The notes under the pieces: model-generated
Told to the model about the DNA's origin: nothing
Databases searched by the model: none
What the model saw: the letters and a program-made list of their open reading frames with translations, nothing else
Origin: Maridesulfovibrio sp.
Lineage (GTDB): Bacteria; Desulfobacterota; Desulfovibrionia; Desulfovibrionales; Desulfovibrionaceae
Assembly: GCF_963676065.1 (NCBI RefSeq)
Contig: NZ_OY780933.1
Span: forward strand, 1,926,001-1,990,000
Direction of reading: 5' to 3'
Length of the DNA: 64,000 nucleotides
Shown here: one piece after another, positions 17,885 to 27,128 of the stretch
Layout: the number at the start of each line of letters is the position of its first letter
Numbering within the stretch: position 1 is the first letter of the stretch
Made by a program: the position numbers and the translations under genes

Positions 17885-19678
17885 TTATCCTTTTCTGTTG
17901 AGCTTCATGCCGGCGATGCGGTTCCTTCCTCCATTTTTGGCTTTGTACAATAATTCGTCGCAGGTACTTACAACCTCCAGCGGAGATAGTTCATGATTTC
18001 CGCTCAAGGTAAGAACCCCGATGCTGACAGTCACATATTCATTGATATCAGATCCTTCATGCGCAATAGCAAGACTCTCCACATGAGACCTGATATTTTC
18101 CGCCACAGTCAGAGCTCCTTCATAGTTTGTGAAAGACAGAATCGCTCCAAATTCTTCACCCCCGTAACGGAAGGCCATATCGGAAGGGCGTCTTAGTTCT
18201 CCCTGTAGAGCGTGGGCTATTCCCCTTAAACAATCATCTCCTACAACATGGCCATATATGTCGTTGAATTTTTTGAAATAGTCTACGTCGATCAGGATCA
18301 GTGTTATGGCTACACCTGAACGGGTGTGTTCTTTCAGCCTAAGTTGAAGCATTTCATCAAAGCGGCGTCTATTGTGAAGGCCTGTAAGAGCGTCTTTGTT
18401 GGCCAATTCGGCCAGAGTCTGATTGGTGGCTTCGAGCTCTTCTGTTGTGCTTGCGACGAGGTGTCCCAAAACTTTATGCAGCTGAAATCTTCTCAGGTCG
18501 AGCCCCTGGTAGCCGATTTCGTCCTGATGTCCTAAATTATTTTCCGAGATGCAGCGGTCGCTTTCCGAGAGAGCCAGAACTGTCATCGTCTGCTGGAAGA
18601 AATGCGTCGGTTCCATTGGAGCTGTGAAATATTCACCGAAGGTAAAAAATCCTGCTGAATTTTTACAACTTTTTAAGGCTTCCATCTCTAATGAAATGTT
18701 TTTCCCTAAAAGTTCTTTTCGGAAAGCACAGCTGTATACAAATACAGCTTCCGGAGTATATCCCTCAATTTTTTGTTTCAGGTGTAGTGCATTTTCTTCT
18801 AAAAGGCTGGCATCGTAAAAGCTGAAGCGTACCTGCTCTCCGGTGTGTACTTTTTGTATGAGCTCAAACGATCCGTCTTTATTTATTTCTGCGATAGGAT
18901 TGGTAAACCAGATATCCCCCCTTTCAATCATAAGCGGAAAATGATTGATGAGGTATAGTGATGATTTTTCGGATTCAAGACCGAGGTAATATTTGTATAT
19001 CTCAGCCACCGGCTTGTCATCTAAGCTGTATAAGCTGTTGCCTTGCGCTTGGGTTACCATCATTTTCTTGCCGAGCGGAGCCCATCCGAGAGCATAGAAC
19101 GTATTGATGCAAAGTTCGGGATTAGCCAGAGATGCAGCAGCAAAGCCCTCATTGGAGAACCCTTTTTCTGTGAAGACGAAGACGTTACTGTCTAAAGTGT
19201 CTGTTCCTCCTGACTGACCTCCTGCTATTACTATATCGTGCAGCTGGTTGTTAAGACTTTGTAGAAAATCATTGCTGTTCACGAAGTTACCGTTTTTTAT
19301 CCCACAGCCGAAAGCAATGACAGCCCTAGGTGAATTCTTTGCCAGCTCGGCACCCATTTTCAGACCAGCTGCGGAGAGATCCTCGTTTTGATCTATCAGT
19401 ACTGTTTTGACTTCTGTCTGCTCAAAAAGAGATACGCTGATTACAATGGAGTCTATTATGTCCTGTGTATTGATGATTTCTCCGGCTGAACTGGCTCCGA
19501 TAATCGCAACTCCGGGTAAATTTTGTATCAGTTTTGCACGCAGAGTTTTAATTTCATCTTGATTAGAGCGTCCGCAGAAGACTTGAATTAAAGTCCTGCT
19601 TGCTGAGTGTGAGGCAACTTTATGAAAAATTTCCTGAAGATCTTTCTCTTCGTTAAATTCAAAGCAGAAATGCTTCAT
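17885..19678 (-). CDS. FIST sensor domain fused to GGDEF diguanylate cyclase
   Basis: A 597-aa soluble protein. Residues about 20-390 form FIST N and C domains (IGASSAGEI, SGGTDTLDSNVFVF, LGWAPLGKKM, FGEYF), a ligand-binding module thought to sense small metabolites. After a short helical linker, about residues 430-590 are a GGDEF domain with GLHNRRRFDE, IDVDYFKKFND and active-site GGEEF. The sequence RPSD five residues before GGEEF matches the RxxD inhibitory site. It should make cyclic di-GMP under FIST control and be product-inhibited. No membrane segment is seen. GGGAG precedes the ATG. Confidence 0.93.
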   Translation of the reverse strand: MKHFCFEFNEEKDLQEIFHKVASHSASRTLIQVFCGRSNQDEIKTLRAKLIQNLPGVAIIGASSAGEIINTQDIIDSIVISVSLFEQTEVKTVLIDQNEDLSAAGLKMGAELAKNSPRAVIAFGCGIKNGNFVNSNDFLQSLNNQLHDIVIAGGQSGGTDTLDSNVFVFTEKGFSNEGFAAASLANPELCINTFYALGWAPLGKKMMVTQAQGNSLYSLDDKPVAEIYKYYLGLESEKSSLYLINHFPLMIERGDIWFTNPIAEINKDGSFELIQKVHTGEQVRFSFYDASLLEENALHLKQKIEGYTPEAVFVYSCAFRKELLGKNISLEMEALKSCKNSAGFFTFGEYFTAPMEPTHFFQQTMTVLALSESDRCISENNLGHQDEIGYQGLDLRRFQLHKVLGHLVASTTEELEATNQTLAELANKDALTGLHNRRRFDEMLQLRLKEHTRSGVAITLILIDVDYFKKFNDIYGHVVGDDCLRGIAHALQGELRRPSDMAFRYGGEEFGAILSFTNYEGALTVAENIRSHVESLAIAHEGSDINEYVTVSIGVLTLSGNHELSPLEVVSTCDELLYKAKNGGRNRIAGMKLNRKG

Positions 19679-19789
19679 TAAAAATGCTCCCTTACGGTTA
19701 GCAGGATAATTTCTGTTTATTCAGTGATTCATTTTTTCAAATATTTTAAATTAATAACATATAATATGCGCTTAGGAAATTAAACGTGA

Positions 19790-19822
19790 AAAAGCCCCCG
19801 TAACGAAGTTTCGGGGGCTTTT
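19790..19822 (-). terminator. Terminator of the DUF3089 gene
   Basis: AAAAGCCCCCG pairs with CGGGGGCTTTT around TAACGAAGTTT; T residues follow on the minus strand. Confidence 0.85.
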
Positions 19823-19838
19823 ATGAATCTAAAAAAAA

Positions 19839-20831
19839 CTATTTTGTAGCGGCATGTTTCTTCAGGTAAGCGCTTATGCGGTCACGCACATTTTTCTCAA
19901 GATTACGGTACCAGAAAGCGTAATCGAATTTGTGCAGGACTCCCGCTGGAAAATGGCCCAGTTCCAGTTTTTCCGGCGGGGTAGTAACAAGAGCACCTGT
20001 CTTCCTATCTACCTGCGCACCAGTGTAGTGCGGTACTTCGCGTTTTACGGTTCCCTTGAAATCGTCGAAAAATACCGCGCCGAGGTTGAGGTCCTTGCCC
20101 GCCGGGGTTTCATCAGTCGTCCATGTCAGAGGATTTATGCAGAATGCGCCGGGACGCAGCACCGGTGAACCGGTAGCTCCGGGAGCCTGAGTGTTCCACG
20201 AAATGATCACGCCGGTATCGTCAGCTTTTTGAGCGGTCTTGATCCAAGGATATTTTTTCAGGTCTTCGCCTGTGATCGAAAAACCGATGACATACGCAGC
20301 GACCAGCTGTTTTTGCAGCTTTTTGTCATGGAACCTGCTCCGTAACAGGTCGAGCATGACCACTGATCCCTGACTGTGTGAAGCCAGAATGAAAGGGCGG
20401 CCCTTGTTGAGGAATGAAAGGTAATAATCGAAAGCCCGGTGAACGTCGTCCGCTCCGATACGAAAGTAGCTGTTCAGAGTCATATCTTCGTTAGGATCAA
20501 GGCAGGCAAATGAGACCTGACGGTAATACGGGGCGAAGAGGTTGGCGGAAGCTGAGTATACACCGGCTTGAGCCTTTAGCAGCCCCTGAACATCGGAACG
20601 CAGTTCTTTATTGAACACGTCCATATTTTTCGGGCAGGTTCCGGGATAGATTGTCGGGTATACATAGAATACGTCAACCGGCTTATCAGGATTGGTCGGT
20701 CTGGATGCCCAGCTTATGGTTTTTGAGTAGTCGGGACATGCGGGAATATCGCAGGACTTCGCATTATCAGCGGCATAGGCTGCTGTAGCGGAAAGTAAAA
20801 TTAATACGCAGGTGGTGAGTAATATTCGCAT
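19839..20831 (-). CDS. Secreted DUF3089 alpha/beta-hydrolase-like protein
   Basis: A 330-aa protein with a signal peptide (cleavage near AAYAAD, residues 16-21). The mature part matches the DUF3089 family: VDVFYVYPTIYPGT at the start, then LASHSQGSVV (about residues 150-160), whose Ser sits in a nucleophile-elbow-like SHSQGS, and an ending rich in aromatic residues. Related proteins are annotated as lipases or lysophospholipases, so an esterase in the periplasm is likely, substrate unknown. AGGAGG precedes the ATG; it forms a single-gene unit. Confidence 0.85.
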   Translation of the reverse strand: MRILLTTCVLILLSATAAYAADNAKSCDIPACPDYSKTISWASRPTNPDKPVDVFYVYPTIYPGTCPKNMDVFNKELRSDVQGLLKAQAGVYSASANLFAPYYRQVSFACLDPNEDMTLNSYFRIGADDVHRAFDYYLSFLNKGRPFILASHSQGSVVMLDLLRSRFHDKKLQKQLVAAYVIGFSITGEDLKKYPWIKTAQKADDTGVIISWNTQAPGATGSPVLRPGAFCINPLTWTTDETPAGKDLNLGAVFFDDFKGTVKREVPHYTGAQVDRKTGALVTTPPEKLELGHFPAGVLHKFDYAFWYRNLEKNVRDRISAYLKKHAATK

Positions 20832-20946
20832 TGATTCCTCCTAAAGAAATTTAGTTCTCTCATATCAGAGTCTTTCGGTGTTGCAAATAAATATGTAACG
20901 CTGTCTTGAGAAGAAGGGCGAATTGTGCATAGTTCATGGTCCTAAG

Positions 20947-23193
20947 CTAATCTTCCTTTTCTATGGGTATTTCGATTTTAAATTTAGTCCCTTCTCCAAC
21001 AGCAGACTCAACAAACATATTCCCTTTATGTTGTTCAGTTATTATAAAATATGAGACGGATAGACCAAGTCCGGTTCCTTTATCCACAGGTTTGGTTGTG
21101 TAAAAAGGTTCAAAGATTCTTGATTTGGTCTGTTCATCCATACCGGGACCATTATCTTCAATTTCAATAACGACTAGATTGTCTTGTTTATATGCTCGGC
21201 AATAAAAAGTGGACTTATCCTCTCCGTAGTCTTTTTCAATCATTGCTTCGGCACCGTTTTTAAAAAGGTTCAGAAGAACCTGCTGCATTTCATTGCTTTC
21301 ACACATGACTAAAGGCAGGTCTTTGTCATATTCTCTAACTATCTTTATCTTCTTGAAGTCATAAAGTTTTTTTAGGTCATAGTCATTAGCTGCCAGCTCA
21401 ATGGTATTGTCGATAAGAGTTGCCAGATCAATTCTTTCCATCTTCTTTTCGCTCTTGCGGCTGAAGCTAAGCATATTGTTTACAATCTTTGCCGCCCGGT
21501 TGCCGCTTTCCTCAATTATTTTGAGCATTCTGGGAACTTTCCTTTTTTTAAGGTATTCCTGCACCTGCTCAAGCTCAACACCACATTCACGGGCTATGCG
21601 CTTGTTGGAATCCATCGCGCTGAACAAACGATTGTCTATATTATATACGCTTGATAAAATGCCGGCCAATGGATTATTGATTTCATGAGCCATCCCGGCA
21701 GCAAGTCCGCCCAAAGACATCATCTTTTCTGATTGCACAAGCATCTCTTCAAGGTTTACGCGGCTGGTAATATTATCAATGCGGATAACTGCTCCTTGAA
21801 CTCCGTCTGCAATCAACGGGTAGACCGTAATTTCTTCATAAATTATTTTCTCGTTTTCCCTTCGCATATATTTAGGGGTACTCTGCACGGTTCGTGAATT
21901 TATTGCTGTGCGGACATTCTTCATTTCAGCAGCAAGGCGCGGAGAAATATCTTCAATCCTTTTTCCTAGAACTTCACTCTTAGCAAGTCCGAAATCAATT
22001 TCACACTGGATGTTCCATTGAGTAATAACACCTTCAGCAGTAACACCAATTATATTTGACGGCATGGAATCGACAATATTTGAGAGATAGTTTTGCAGTG
22101 CTCGTACTTCCGTTTCTCTTTTGTGAAGTAGCTCTGCCATGTTGTCGAAAGCCTGTCCTAATTGGCCTATTTCTCCATCTGAATAGTCAACTCCGCTGCT
22201 GACATTTTTATCTCCATGACCAAATAAGGTTGTCGCTTGAGTCAATTTTTTGATTCTTGATACTATAGTAGTGTAGCCTAGGAACCAGGTCACTGCGAGA
22301 GCGAAACATAGTGAAAGAATACCCAGAATTGCTCCTTTAAGCATTGCCTCATTCGCTTCGGAGACAACAAATTTTTTGTTAAACCCTAAAAACATATACA
22401 TGTATGGTGGAGTATCCGGAGCCAAACGGATAGGTTCAAAAGCAACAATGCGAGTAATATAGTCAGAGGTAAACGCTTCCACCATGCCCGGAGCATCAGT
22501 ATTGTGGGCTGCGTTAAAAATTTTATCCTTGATAGGAAGTCCTAAGGCCATGTTCTTGGAGATTGGAATCCGGAAAAGACGTCTCCCCTGATAGTCGCAC
22601 ATCCCGAAAAAAGCGTCTGTTTCAAGTCCCGAATTATTAAACAAATCTTTGTAATGATTGAGATTTGTTCCAACGATGATAGCTCCGTTAGCTTCGCCAT
22701 TGTCATCAAATACAGGTATGCCGAAAGGAAATGCTGAAATTTTAGTCTCCCGGCCTATTATGAATTCACCTGCGGCGAATTTGCCTGACGAAAGTGCGTC
22801 TTTAAATTGTTTCCTATCTGAAAAGTTGAACCCTTTGTCTTTGCCTTTGCCCTGAGCAACTACCGTTCCGTCAATGTTCAGCAGAAAAACGTTGGTGAAG
22901 ATGGGGTTTGCCTTGAGCAGAGTTTTTAGGATGATAGCAGATTTTTCCGCATCTTTGTGTTTGATATCTGGCAGGGCGGCAACTGTCTGAAGTACGGCCT
23001 TGGTAGAACTGCTAATGGTGCGCTGGACTTCACTGAAGCCATGGAGAAATGTCCGCACATCCCGTTCTGCCATACGTATATCTTCCCGCCTTTGCTCCAT
23101 TTCATGCAGTAACAAGGCCAGCAAAACCGGAATCGTTGCCAAGGCAACTAGAAACATAATTTTTTTTCGAATCGTACCTATAAAAAATAGCAT
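20947..23193 (-). CDS. Cache-HAMP-PAS sensor histidine kinase
   Basis: A 748-aa membrane kinase. Transmembrane helix 1 is at about residues 12-30, a double-Cache periplasmic domain at about 35-280, helix 2 at about 288-310, HAMP at about 312-360, PAS at about 375-480, the HisKA dimerisation helix with phospho-acceptor His in GMAHEINNPLAG (about 505), and the ATPase with N-box NLFKNGAEAM, DNGPGM and GTGLGLSV. AAGGGG precedes the ATG. No response regulator is adjacent, so it is an orphan kinase. It is divergent from the hydrogenase genes, but a regulatory link to them is only a possibility. Confidence 0.94.
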   Translation of the reverse strand: MLFFIGTIRKKIMFLVALATIPVLLALLLHEMEQRREDIRMAERDVRTFLHGFSEVQRTISSSTKAVLQTVAALPDIKHKDAEKSAIILKTLLKANPIFTNVFLLNIDGTVVAQGKGKDKGFNFSDRKQFKDALSSGKFAAGEFIIGRETKISAFPFGIPVFDDNGEANGAIIVGTNLNHYKDLFNNSGLETDAFFGMCDYQGRRLFRIPISKNMALGLPIKDKIFNAAHNTDAPGMVEAFTSDYITRIVAFEPIRLAPDTPPYMYMFLGFNKKFVVSEANEAMLKGAILGILSLCFALAVTWFLGYTTIVSRIKKLTQATTLFGHGDKNVSSGVDYSDGEIGQLGQAFDNMAELLHKRETEVRALQNYLSNIVDSMPSNIIGVTAEGVITQWNIQCEIDFGLAKSEVLGKRIEDISPRLAAEMKNVRTAINSRTVQSTPKYMRRENEKIIYEEITVYPLIADGVQGAVIRIDNITSRVNLEEMLVQSEKMMSLGGLAAGMAHEINNPLAGILSSVYNIDNRLFSAMDSNKRIARECGVELEQVQEYLKKRKVPRMLKIIEESGNRAAKIVNNMLSFSRKSEKKMERIDLATLIDNTIELAANDYDLKKLYDFKKIKIVREYDKDLPLVMCESNEMQQVLLNLFKNGAEAMIEKDYGEDKSTFYCRAYKQDNLVVIEIEDNGPGMDEQTKSRIFEPFYTTKPVDKGTGLGLSVSYFIITEQHKGNMFVESAVGEGTKFKIEIPIEKED

Positions 23194-23528
23194 TCACATC
23201 CCCTTGTACTACATCTTCCAAATTCGCAGAATGGAACTTCACAAAGGTCTATTTCCAACTTAATTATTACCATATTGATTTTTTAGCTGCAATTAATAAC
23301 GGAAACGAGTTGGTTTTAATTTTCCCCGTTAGATAATCGTAAGTTCTGCAGGGCTAATTTATTGTTTTTACGCGTCATTCAGAATTATTATCGGAAGAGT
23401 TAGCTTTGGGATGATTTGTTGACATGGATATTGGATGTGTATTAGTGCATTTCTAGTGTTACTTTTTCAATATTTGTATTTGATGTGTTTGATGTTTTGT
23501 TAACTAATTTTAACAAAGGAGGCCATTC
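23194..23528. other. Divergent promoter region between the histidine kinase and hydA
   Basis: 335 bases without a gene. On the plus strand TTGACA at 23419 could be a minus-35, but no good minus-10 follows at 16-18 bases. A long AT-rich stretch precedes the hydA ribosome-binding site and contains the inverted repeat at 23497-23516. Confidence 0.5.
23497..23516. promoter_or_regulatory. Inverted repeat at the hydA ribosome-binding site
   Basis: TTGTTAA and TTAACAA are separated by six bases and end exactly where the AAAGGAGG ribosome-binding site starts. The half-sites resemble those of the redox repressor Rex, but Rex sites usually have four spacer bases, so the protein is uncertain. It could also fold in the mRNA and occlude translation. 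Confidence 0.4.
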
Positions 23529-24863
23529 ATGTCGGGATGCGCGCCTAAGTCCCCGCCCGCCGGGGCTGCAGCGGTTCAGCCTGCTGCGAATGTAAATGCC
23601 AAACGAATGGAGGGGGTTGAGTATAGTCTTTACGCTCCTCCTGTCGGGGTAGATGCAGGCACTATCAGGTTTATCAGGGTTGATGAATCCAAGTGTGAAG
23701 CCTGCGGGGCTTGTGAAGAGCATTGCGCAAGCGGAGCTATTCAGGAAATTAACAGTGACGGGATTCATCAGGTTGTTGATCCCGCTGCCTGTATGAATTG
23801 CGGCCAGTGCCTTACCAACTGTCCTTATGGCGCAATCTACGAGGGAGTTTCTTTCGTGGATGAGCTTGCAGCTAAACTCAAGGATCCGGATACTATTGTT
23901 GTATCCATGCCTGCTCCGGCTGTTCGTTACGGTCTTGGTGAATGTTTCGGTGCTCCCACCGGCACATATGTCGGCGGTAAAATGCACGCTGCTTTGCGTA
24001 AGCTTGGATTCGATTACATCTGGGATAACGAATTCACTGCTGACGTAACCATCATGGAAGAAGGCACCGAGCTTCTGAACAGGGTCAAGAGTCAGGGAAG
24101 CAAGGACGCAATGCCCTTGCCGCAGTTCACTTCCTGCTGTCCGGGCTGGGTGAAGTTTGCCGAAACCTTTTATCCTGATCTTATTCCCAACCTCTCCACC
24201 TGCAAATCACCTATCGGTATGCTTGGTCCTTTGGCTAAGACATACGGCGCCAAGGAAACAAAGACAGACGGTAAAAAGATTTACACTGTTTCCATTATGC
24301 CCTGTATCGCCAAAAAGTACGAAGGTGTGCGCAGTGAGTTGGATGACGCAGGGTTTGATCGTGATATCGATGCGACCATAAACACCCGTGAACTGGCTTA
24401 TATGATTAAGTCCGCAGGAATTGATTTCAATAACCTGCCTGACGAAGATCCTGATCCGGTCCTCGGTGAATCCACAGGCGCGGCTACCATTTTCGGTAAC
24501 AGCGGCGGGGTAATGGAAGCGGCTTTAAGGCTCGCTTACGAAGTACTTTCCGGTACCAAGCTTGCCAACCCCGATATCAAAGTTGTACGTACCCATGAAG
24601 GCATCAACACTGCCGATGTTGAAGTTCCAAACTTTGGGACTGTAAAAGTGGCGGTTGCCAGCGGACTCGGCAATGCGGCCAAGCTGTGCGACGAAGTTCG
24701 CGCGGGAAAATCTCCTTATCATTTTATTGAGATTATGACCTGTCCCGGCGGTTGCGTTAACGGTGGCGGACAGCCGCTTGATCCTGAAATTAGGGCTTCC
24801 CTGTTCAGGTCAACCGTGGCCCAGATCAATAAGCGGTTCAGAGCCCGCAAAATCAAGGCATAA
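23529..24863 (+). CDS. hydA: Periplasmic [FeFe] hydrogenase large subunit
   Basis: A 444-aa catalytic subunit for H2 oxidation or proton reduction. Two [4Fe-4S] ferredoxin motifs lie near the N-terminus (CEACGACEEHC and CMNCGQCLTNCP, about residues 56-100). The H-cluster motifs follow: TSCCPGW (L1), MPCIAKKYE (L2) and MTCPGGCVNGGGQP (L3), which supply the cysteine ligands and the proton-relay Cys. It has no signal peptide; export should occur together with the Tat signal of the small subunit 12 bases downstream. The N-terminal 40 residues are Ala/Pro-rich and longer than in typical Desulfovibrio HydA. AAAGGAGG precedes the ATG. Confidence 0.98.
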   Translation: MSGCAPKSPPAGAAAVQPAANVNAKRMEGVEYSLYAPPVGVDAGTIRFIRVDESKCEACGACEEHCASGAIQEINSDGIHQVVDPAACMNCGQCLTNCPYGAIYEGVSFVDELAAKLKDPDTIVVSMPAPAVRYGLGECFGAPTGTYVGGKMHAALRKLGFDYIWDNEFTADVTIMEEGTELLNRVKSQGSKDAMPLPQFTSCCPGWVKFAETFYPDLIPNLSTCKSPIGMLGPLAKTYGAKETKTDGKKIYTVSIMPCIAKKYEGVRSELDDAGFDRDIDATINTRELAYMIKSAGIDFNNLPDEDPDPVLGESTGAATIFGNSGGVMEAALRLAYEVLSGTKLANPDIKVVRTHEGINTADVEVPNFGTVKVAVASGLGNAAKLCDEVRAGKSPYHFIEIMTCPGGCVNGGGQPLDPEIRASLFRSTVAQINKRFRARKIKA

Positions 24864-24875
24864 GGAGGAACTGGT

Positions 24876-25214
24876 ATGAAATTAAGCAGACGCAGTTTCA
24901 TCAAGGCCGCAGGTGCGGTGGCCGGGTATGCGGTTCTGGGCGTAAATGTCGCCAAAGAGGCAGTAGCGGAGGTCATGGACTTTGTTGCCCGCCGTCAGAA
25001 CTCTGTTTATGCGGCTGATGCCAACAAGAATATCTACAAGTACAGAAAATCTCAGGATAACCCTATGATCGTAAAACTTTACGATCCTAAAACAGGTTTC
25101 CTGCATGATGGTCCTTGCGGACATGAATCCCACCATCTTCTGCATACTCATTATTATGATCGCAGCAGTAAGATTGAGGCCCTGAAAGACAAGGGTGTTA
25201 ATCTGAATCTTTAG
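24876..25214 (+). CDS. hydB: Periplasmic [FeFe] hydrogenase small subunit with Tat signal
   Basis: A 112-aa protein starting MKLSRRSFIKAAGAVAGYAV, a twin-arginine signal peptide (RRSFIK) with cleavage near residue 33. The mature part (about 34-112) matches the small subunit that wraps around HydA, with FVARRQNSVY and HDGPCGHESHHLLHTHY. It carries the export signal for the HydAB complex. AAGGAGG precedes the ATG. Confidence 0.96.
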   Translation: MKLSRRSFIKAAGAVAGYAVLGVNVAKEAVAEVMDFVARRQNSVYAADANKNIYKYRKSQDNPMIVKLYDPKTGFLHDGPCGHESHHLLHTHYYDRSSKIEALKDKGVNLNL

Positions 25215-25428
25215 AATATTACAAAAAAGCGTTAACCTGAGGTGAGGATTCATCTGGCCCAAGGGTAGACGCGAGCATTGGAGGCTGTTTTTGTAAAATA
25301 GCCTGTGTCTTTCTTACCGGCAAATTACCGAGGAAAAGGGTTAGTCCTGACTTCCTGCAGGGTTTTCCCGGCAAGCTCCGGAAGCTCTCAGCCGCTTCTT
25401 TACTTCGATCATTGCGGAGCATTTTTAA
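25215..25428 (+). other. Structured leader between hydB and the maturation genes
   Basis: 214 bases with no gene. A 10-bp hairpin (25282-25304, AGGCTGTTTT with AAAATAGCCT) resembles a weak terminator because only GTGTCTTTCTT follows. A second fold pairs GGAAAA (25332) with TTTTCC (25373), with CCTG/CAGG inside. The arrangement could lower expression of maturation genes relative to hydAB or act as an attenuator; I do not recognise a known riboswitch. Confidence 0.5.
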
Positions 25429-25671
25429 ATGGATAAGCGTTTAGGAATTATAGGAATAACCATTAAAGACAGATATAAATCAGCGCCAAAAGTAAACCGG
25501 ACACTAAGTGAGCACGGTGAAATTATTGTAGGGCGCATGGGTCTTCCTTTCCGCGAAAAGGGCGTGAATGTCATCGGAATAATCATCGAGGCAACCACGG
25601 ACGAGGTCGGGGCATTGACCGGGCAACTGGGCATGCTTCAAGGCGTAAAAGTCAAATCATTACTCGTGTAG
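25429..25671 (+). CDS. TM1266-family [FeFe]-hydrogenase system regulator
   Basis: An 80-aa protein of ACT/ferredoxin-like fold: KRLGIIGITIKDRY at the start, then LSEHGEIIVGRMGLPF and VIGIIIEATTDEVGALTGQLG. This matches the putative iron-only hydrogenase system regulator family, whose genes travel with hydEFG. The exact role is not established; it may bind nucleotides or regulate maturation. It is spaced 14 bases from hydG, whose ribosome-binding site AAAGGAG lies in that gap. Confidence 0.85.
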   Translation: MDKRLGIIGITIKDRYKSAPKVNRTLSEHGEIIVGRMGLPFREKGVNVIGIIIEATTDEVGALTGQLGMLQGVKVKSLLV

Positions 25672-25685
25672 GAAAGGAGACTGTC

Positions 25686-27110
25686 ATGAATAAAAATACC
25701 ACCCTCGGAACTGATCTTGAGTCATTTATTGATGAAGAGCTAATTTGGTCGGAAATGGAAAAAGCCACCAATCCGGAACCGGCCCTTGTCCGCGACATAA
25801 TAGTAAAAGCCAAAGAGAGAAAAGGTCTAACTCCCTTTGAGGCAGCGGTTTTGCTGAAGAATGAGGACAAGGAGCTTGATAATGAAATTTTTGAAGCCGC
25901 CATTGAGGTAAAGAAAGGGATCTATGGTAACAGGCTGGTCCTTTTTGCACCTCTTTATGTCAGTAACGAATGTGCCAACCAGTGTGCATATTGCGGATTC
26001 AACGCTACTAATGAAGATCTTGAACGCCGTACCCTCAGTGCCGAAGAAATTCATAAAGAAGTCGAAGTCCTTGAAAATCTTGGCCATAAACGCCTCCTTC
26101 TGGTTTACGGTGAGCATCCCAAATATAATGCCGATTGGATTGCCCAGACAGTCAGAGAAGTCTACTCCGTAACTTCACGCAAGAGCGGCGAAATTCGCAG
26201 GGTCAATATCAACTGTGCCCCGCTGGATGTAGAAGGATTCAGGAAACTGCATGATGTGGGTATCGGTACCTACCAGTGTTTCCACGAAACCTACCATCAG
26301 GAAACATACAAGAAATATCATCTCGCAGGACGTAAAACAGATTACAACTGGCGTCTTTATGCCATGCACAGAGCTATGGAGGCCGGTATTGATGATGTGG
26401 GTATGGGTGCGCTTTTCGGTCTTTTTGACCCGATCTTCGAGGTTATGGGCCTTCTTTACCATGCCAAACAGCTGGAAAAGGATTGCGGGGTTGGTCCGCA
26501 TACTCTTTCTTTTCCCCGCATTGAGCCTGCGCAGAATTCTGATCTGGCATTGAATCCTCCTTTCCAGTCTTCTCCTCATGATTTCAAGAAAATTGTAGCT
26601 GTTCTGCGTCTGGCAGTGCCGTATACCGGTCTCATACTGTCCACCAGAGAAAATAAAGAGACCCGTAAAGAATTGCTCGAAGTCGGTGTTTCTCAGATTT
26701 CAGGTGGATCACGCACTTATCCCGGTGCCTACAGCGATCCTGAATATGACCGCCCCGAGGTACAGCAGTTCTGTATCGGTGATAATCGTTCATTGGATGA
26801 AACCATTCGTTCCATCGTCGGTGATCATGGTTATGTGCCTTCATGGTGTACCGCCTGTTATCGTCTTGGACGTACCGGGGAGCATTTTATGGAATTGGCT
26901 AAAACCGGATTTATCCAGAAATTCTGCCTGCCCAACGGCTTGCTGACTTTTAAGGAATATCTTGAGGACTACGCTTCCGAAGAGACCAGGAAAGTCGGTG
27001 AAGAATTGATCAGGAATGAAATTGAAAACTACGCTGACCCTGAACGCCGTAAACTGCTGACTGATCGTCTTTCCCGTATGGAAAAAGGCGAGCGGGATCT
27101 GTACCTGTAA
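25686..27110 (+). CDS. hydG: [FeFe] hydrogenase H-cluster radical SAM maturase HydG
   Basis: A 474-aa tyrosine lyase that makes the Fe(CO)(CN) building block of the H-cluster. The radical SAM cluster motif is CANQCAYC (CxxxCxxC) at about residues 98-105; the C-terminal motif CTACYR (about residue 395) binds the auxiliary cluster that carries the labile iron. The thiamine-synthesis-related C-terminal region distinguishes it from HydE. AAAGGAG precedes the ATG. It lies between the TM1266-type gene and the aspartase-like gene. Confidence 0.97.
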   Translation: MNKNTTLGTDLESFIDEELIWSEMEKATNPEPALVRDIIVKAKERKGLTPFEAAVLLKNEDKELDNEIFEAAIEVKKGIYGNRLVLFAPLYVSNECANQCAYCGFNATNEDLERRTLSAEEIHKEVEVLENLGHKRLLLVYGEHPKYNADWIAQTVREVYSVTSRKSGEIRRVNINCAPLDVEGFRKLHDVGIGTYQCFHETYHQETYKKYHLAGRKTDYNWRLYAMHRAMEAGIDDVGMGALFGLFDPIFEVMGLLYHAKQLEKDCGVGPHTLSFPRIEPAQNSDLALNPPFQSSPHDFKKIVAVLRLAVPYTGLILSTRENKETRKELLEVGVSQISGGSRTYPGAYSDPEYDRPEVQQFCIGDNRSLDETIRSIVGDHGYVPSWCTACYRLGRTGEHFMELAKTGFIQKFCLPNGLLTFKEYLEDYASEETRKVGEELIRNEIENYADPERRKLLTDRLSRMEKGERDLYL

Positions 27111-27128
27111 TTAATTTCCGGAGGAAAC

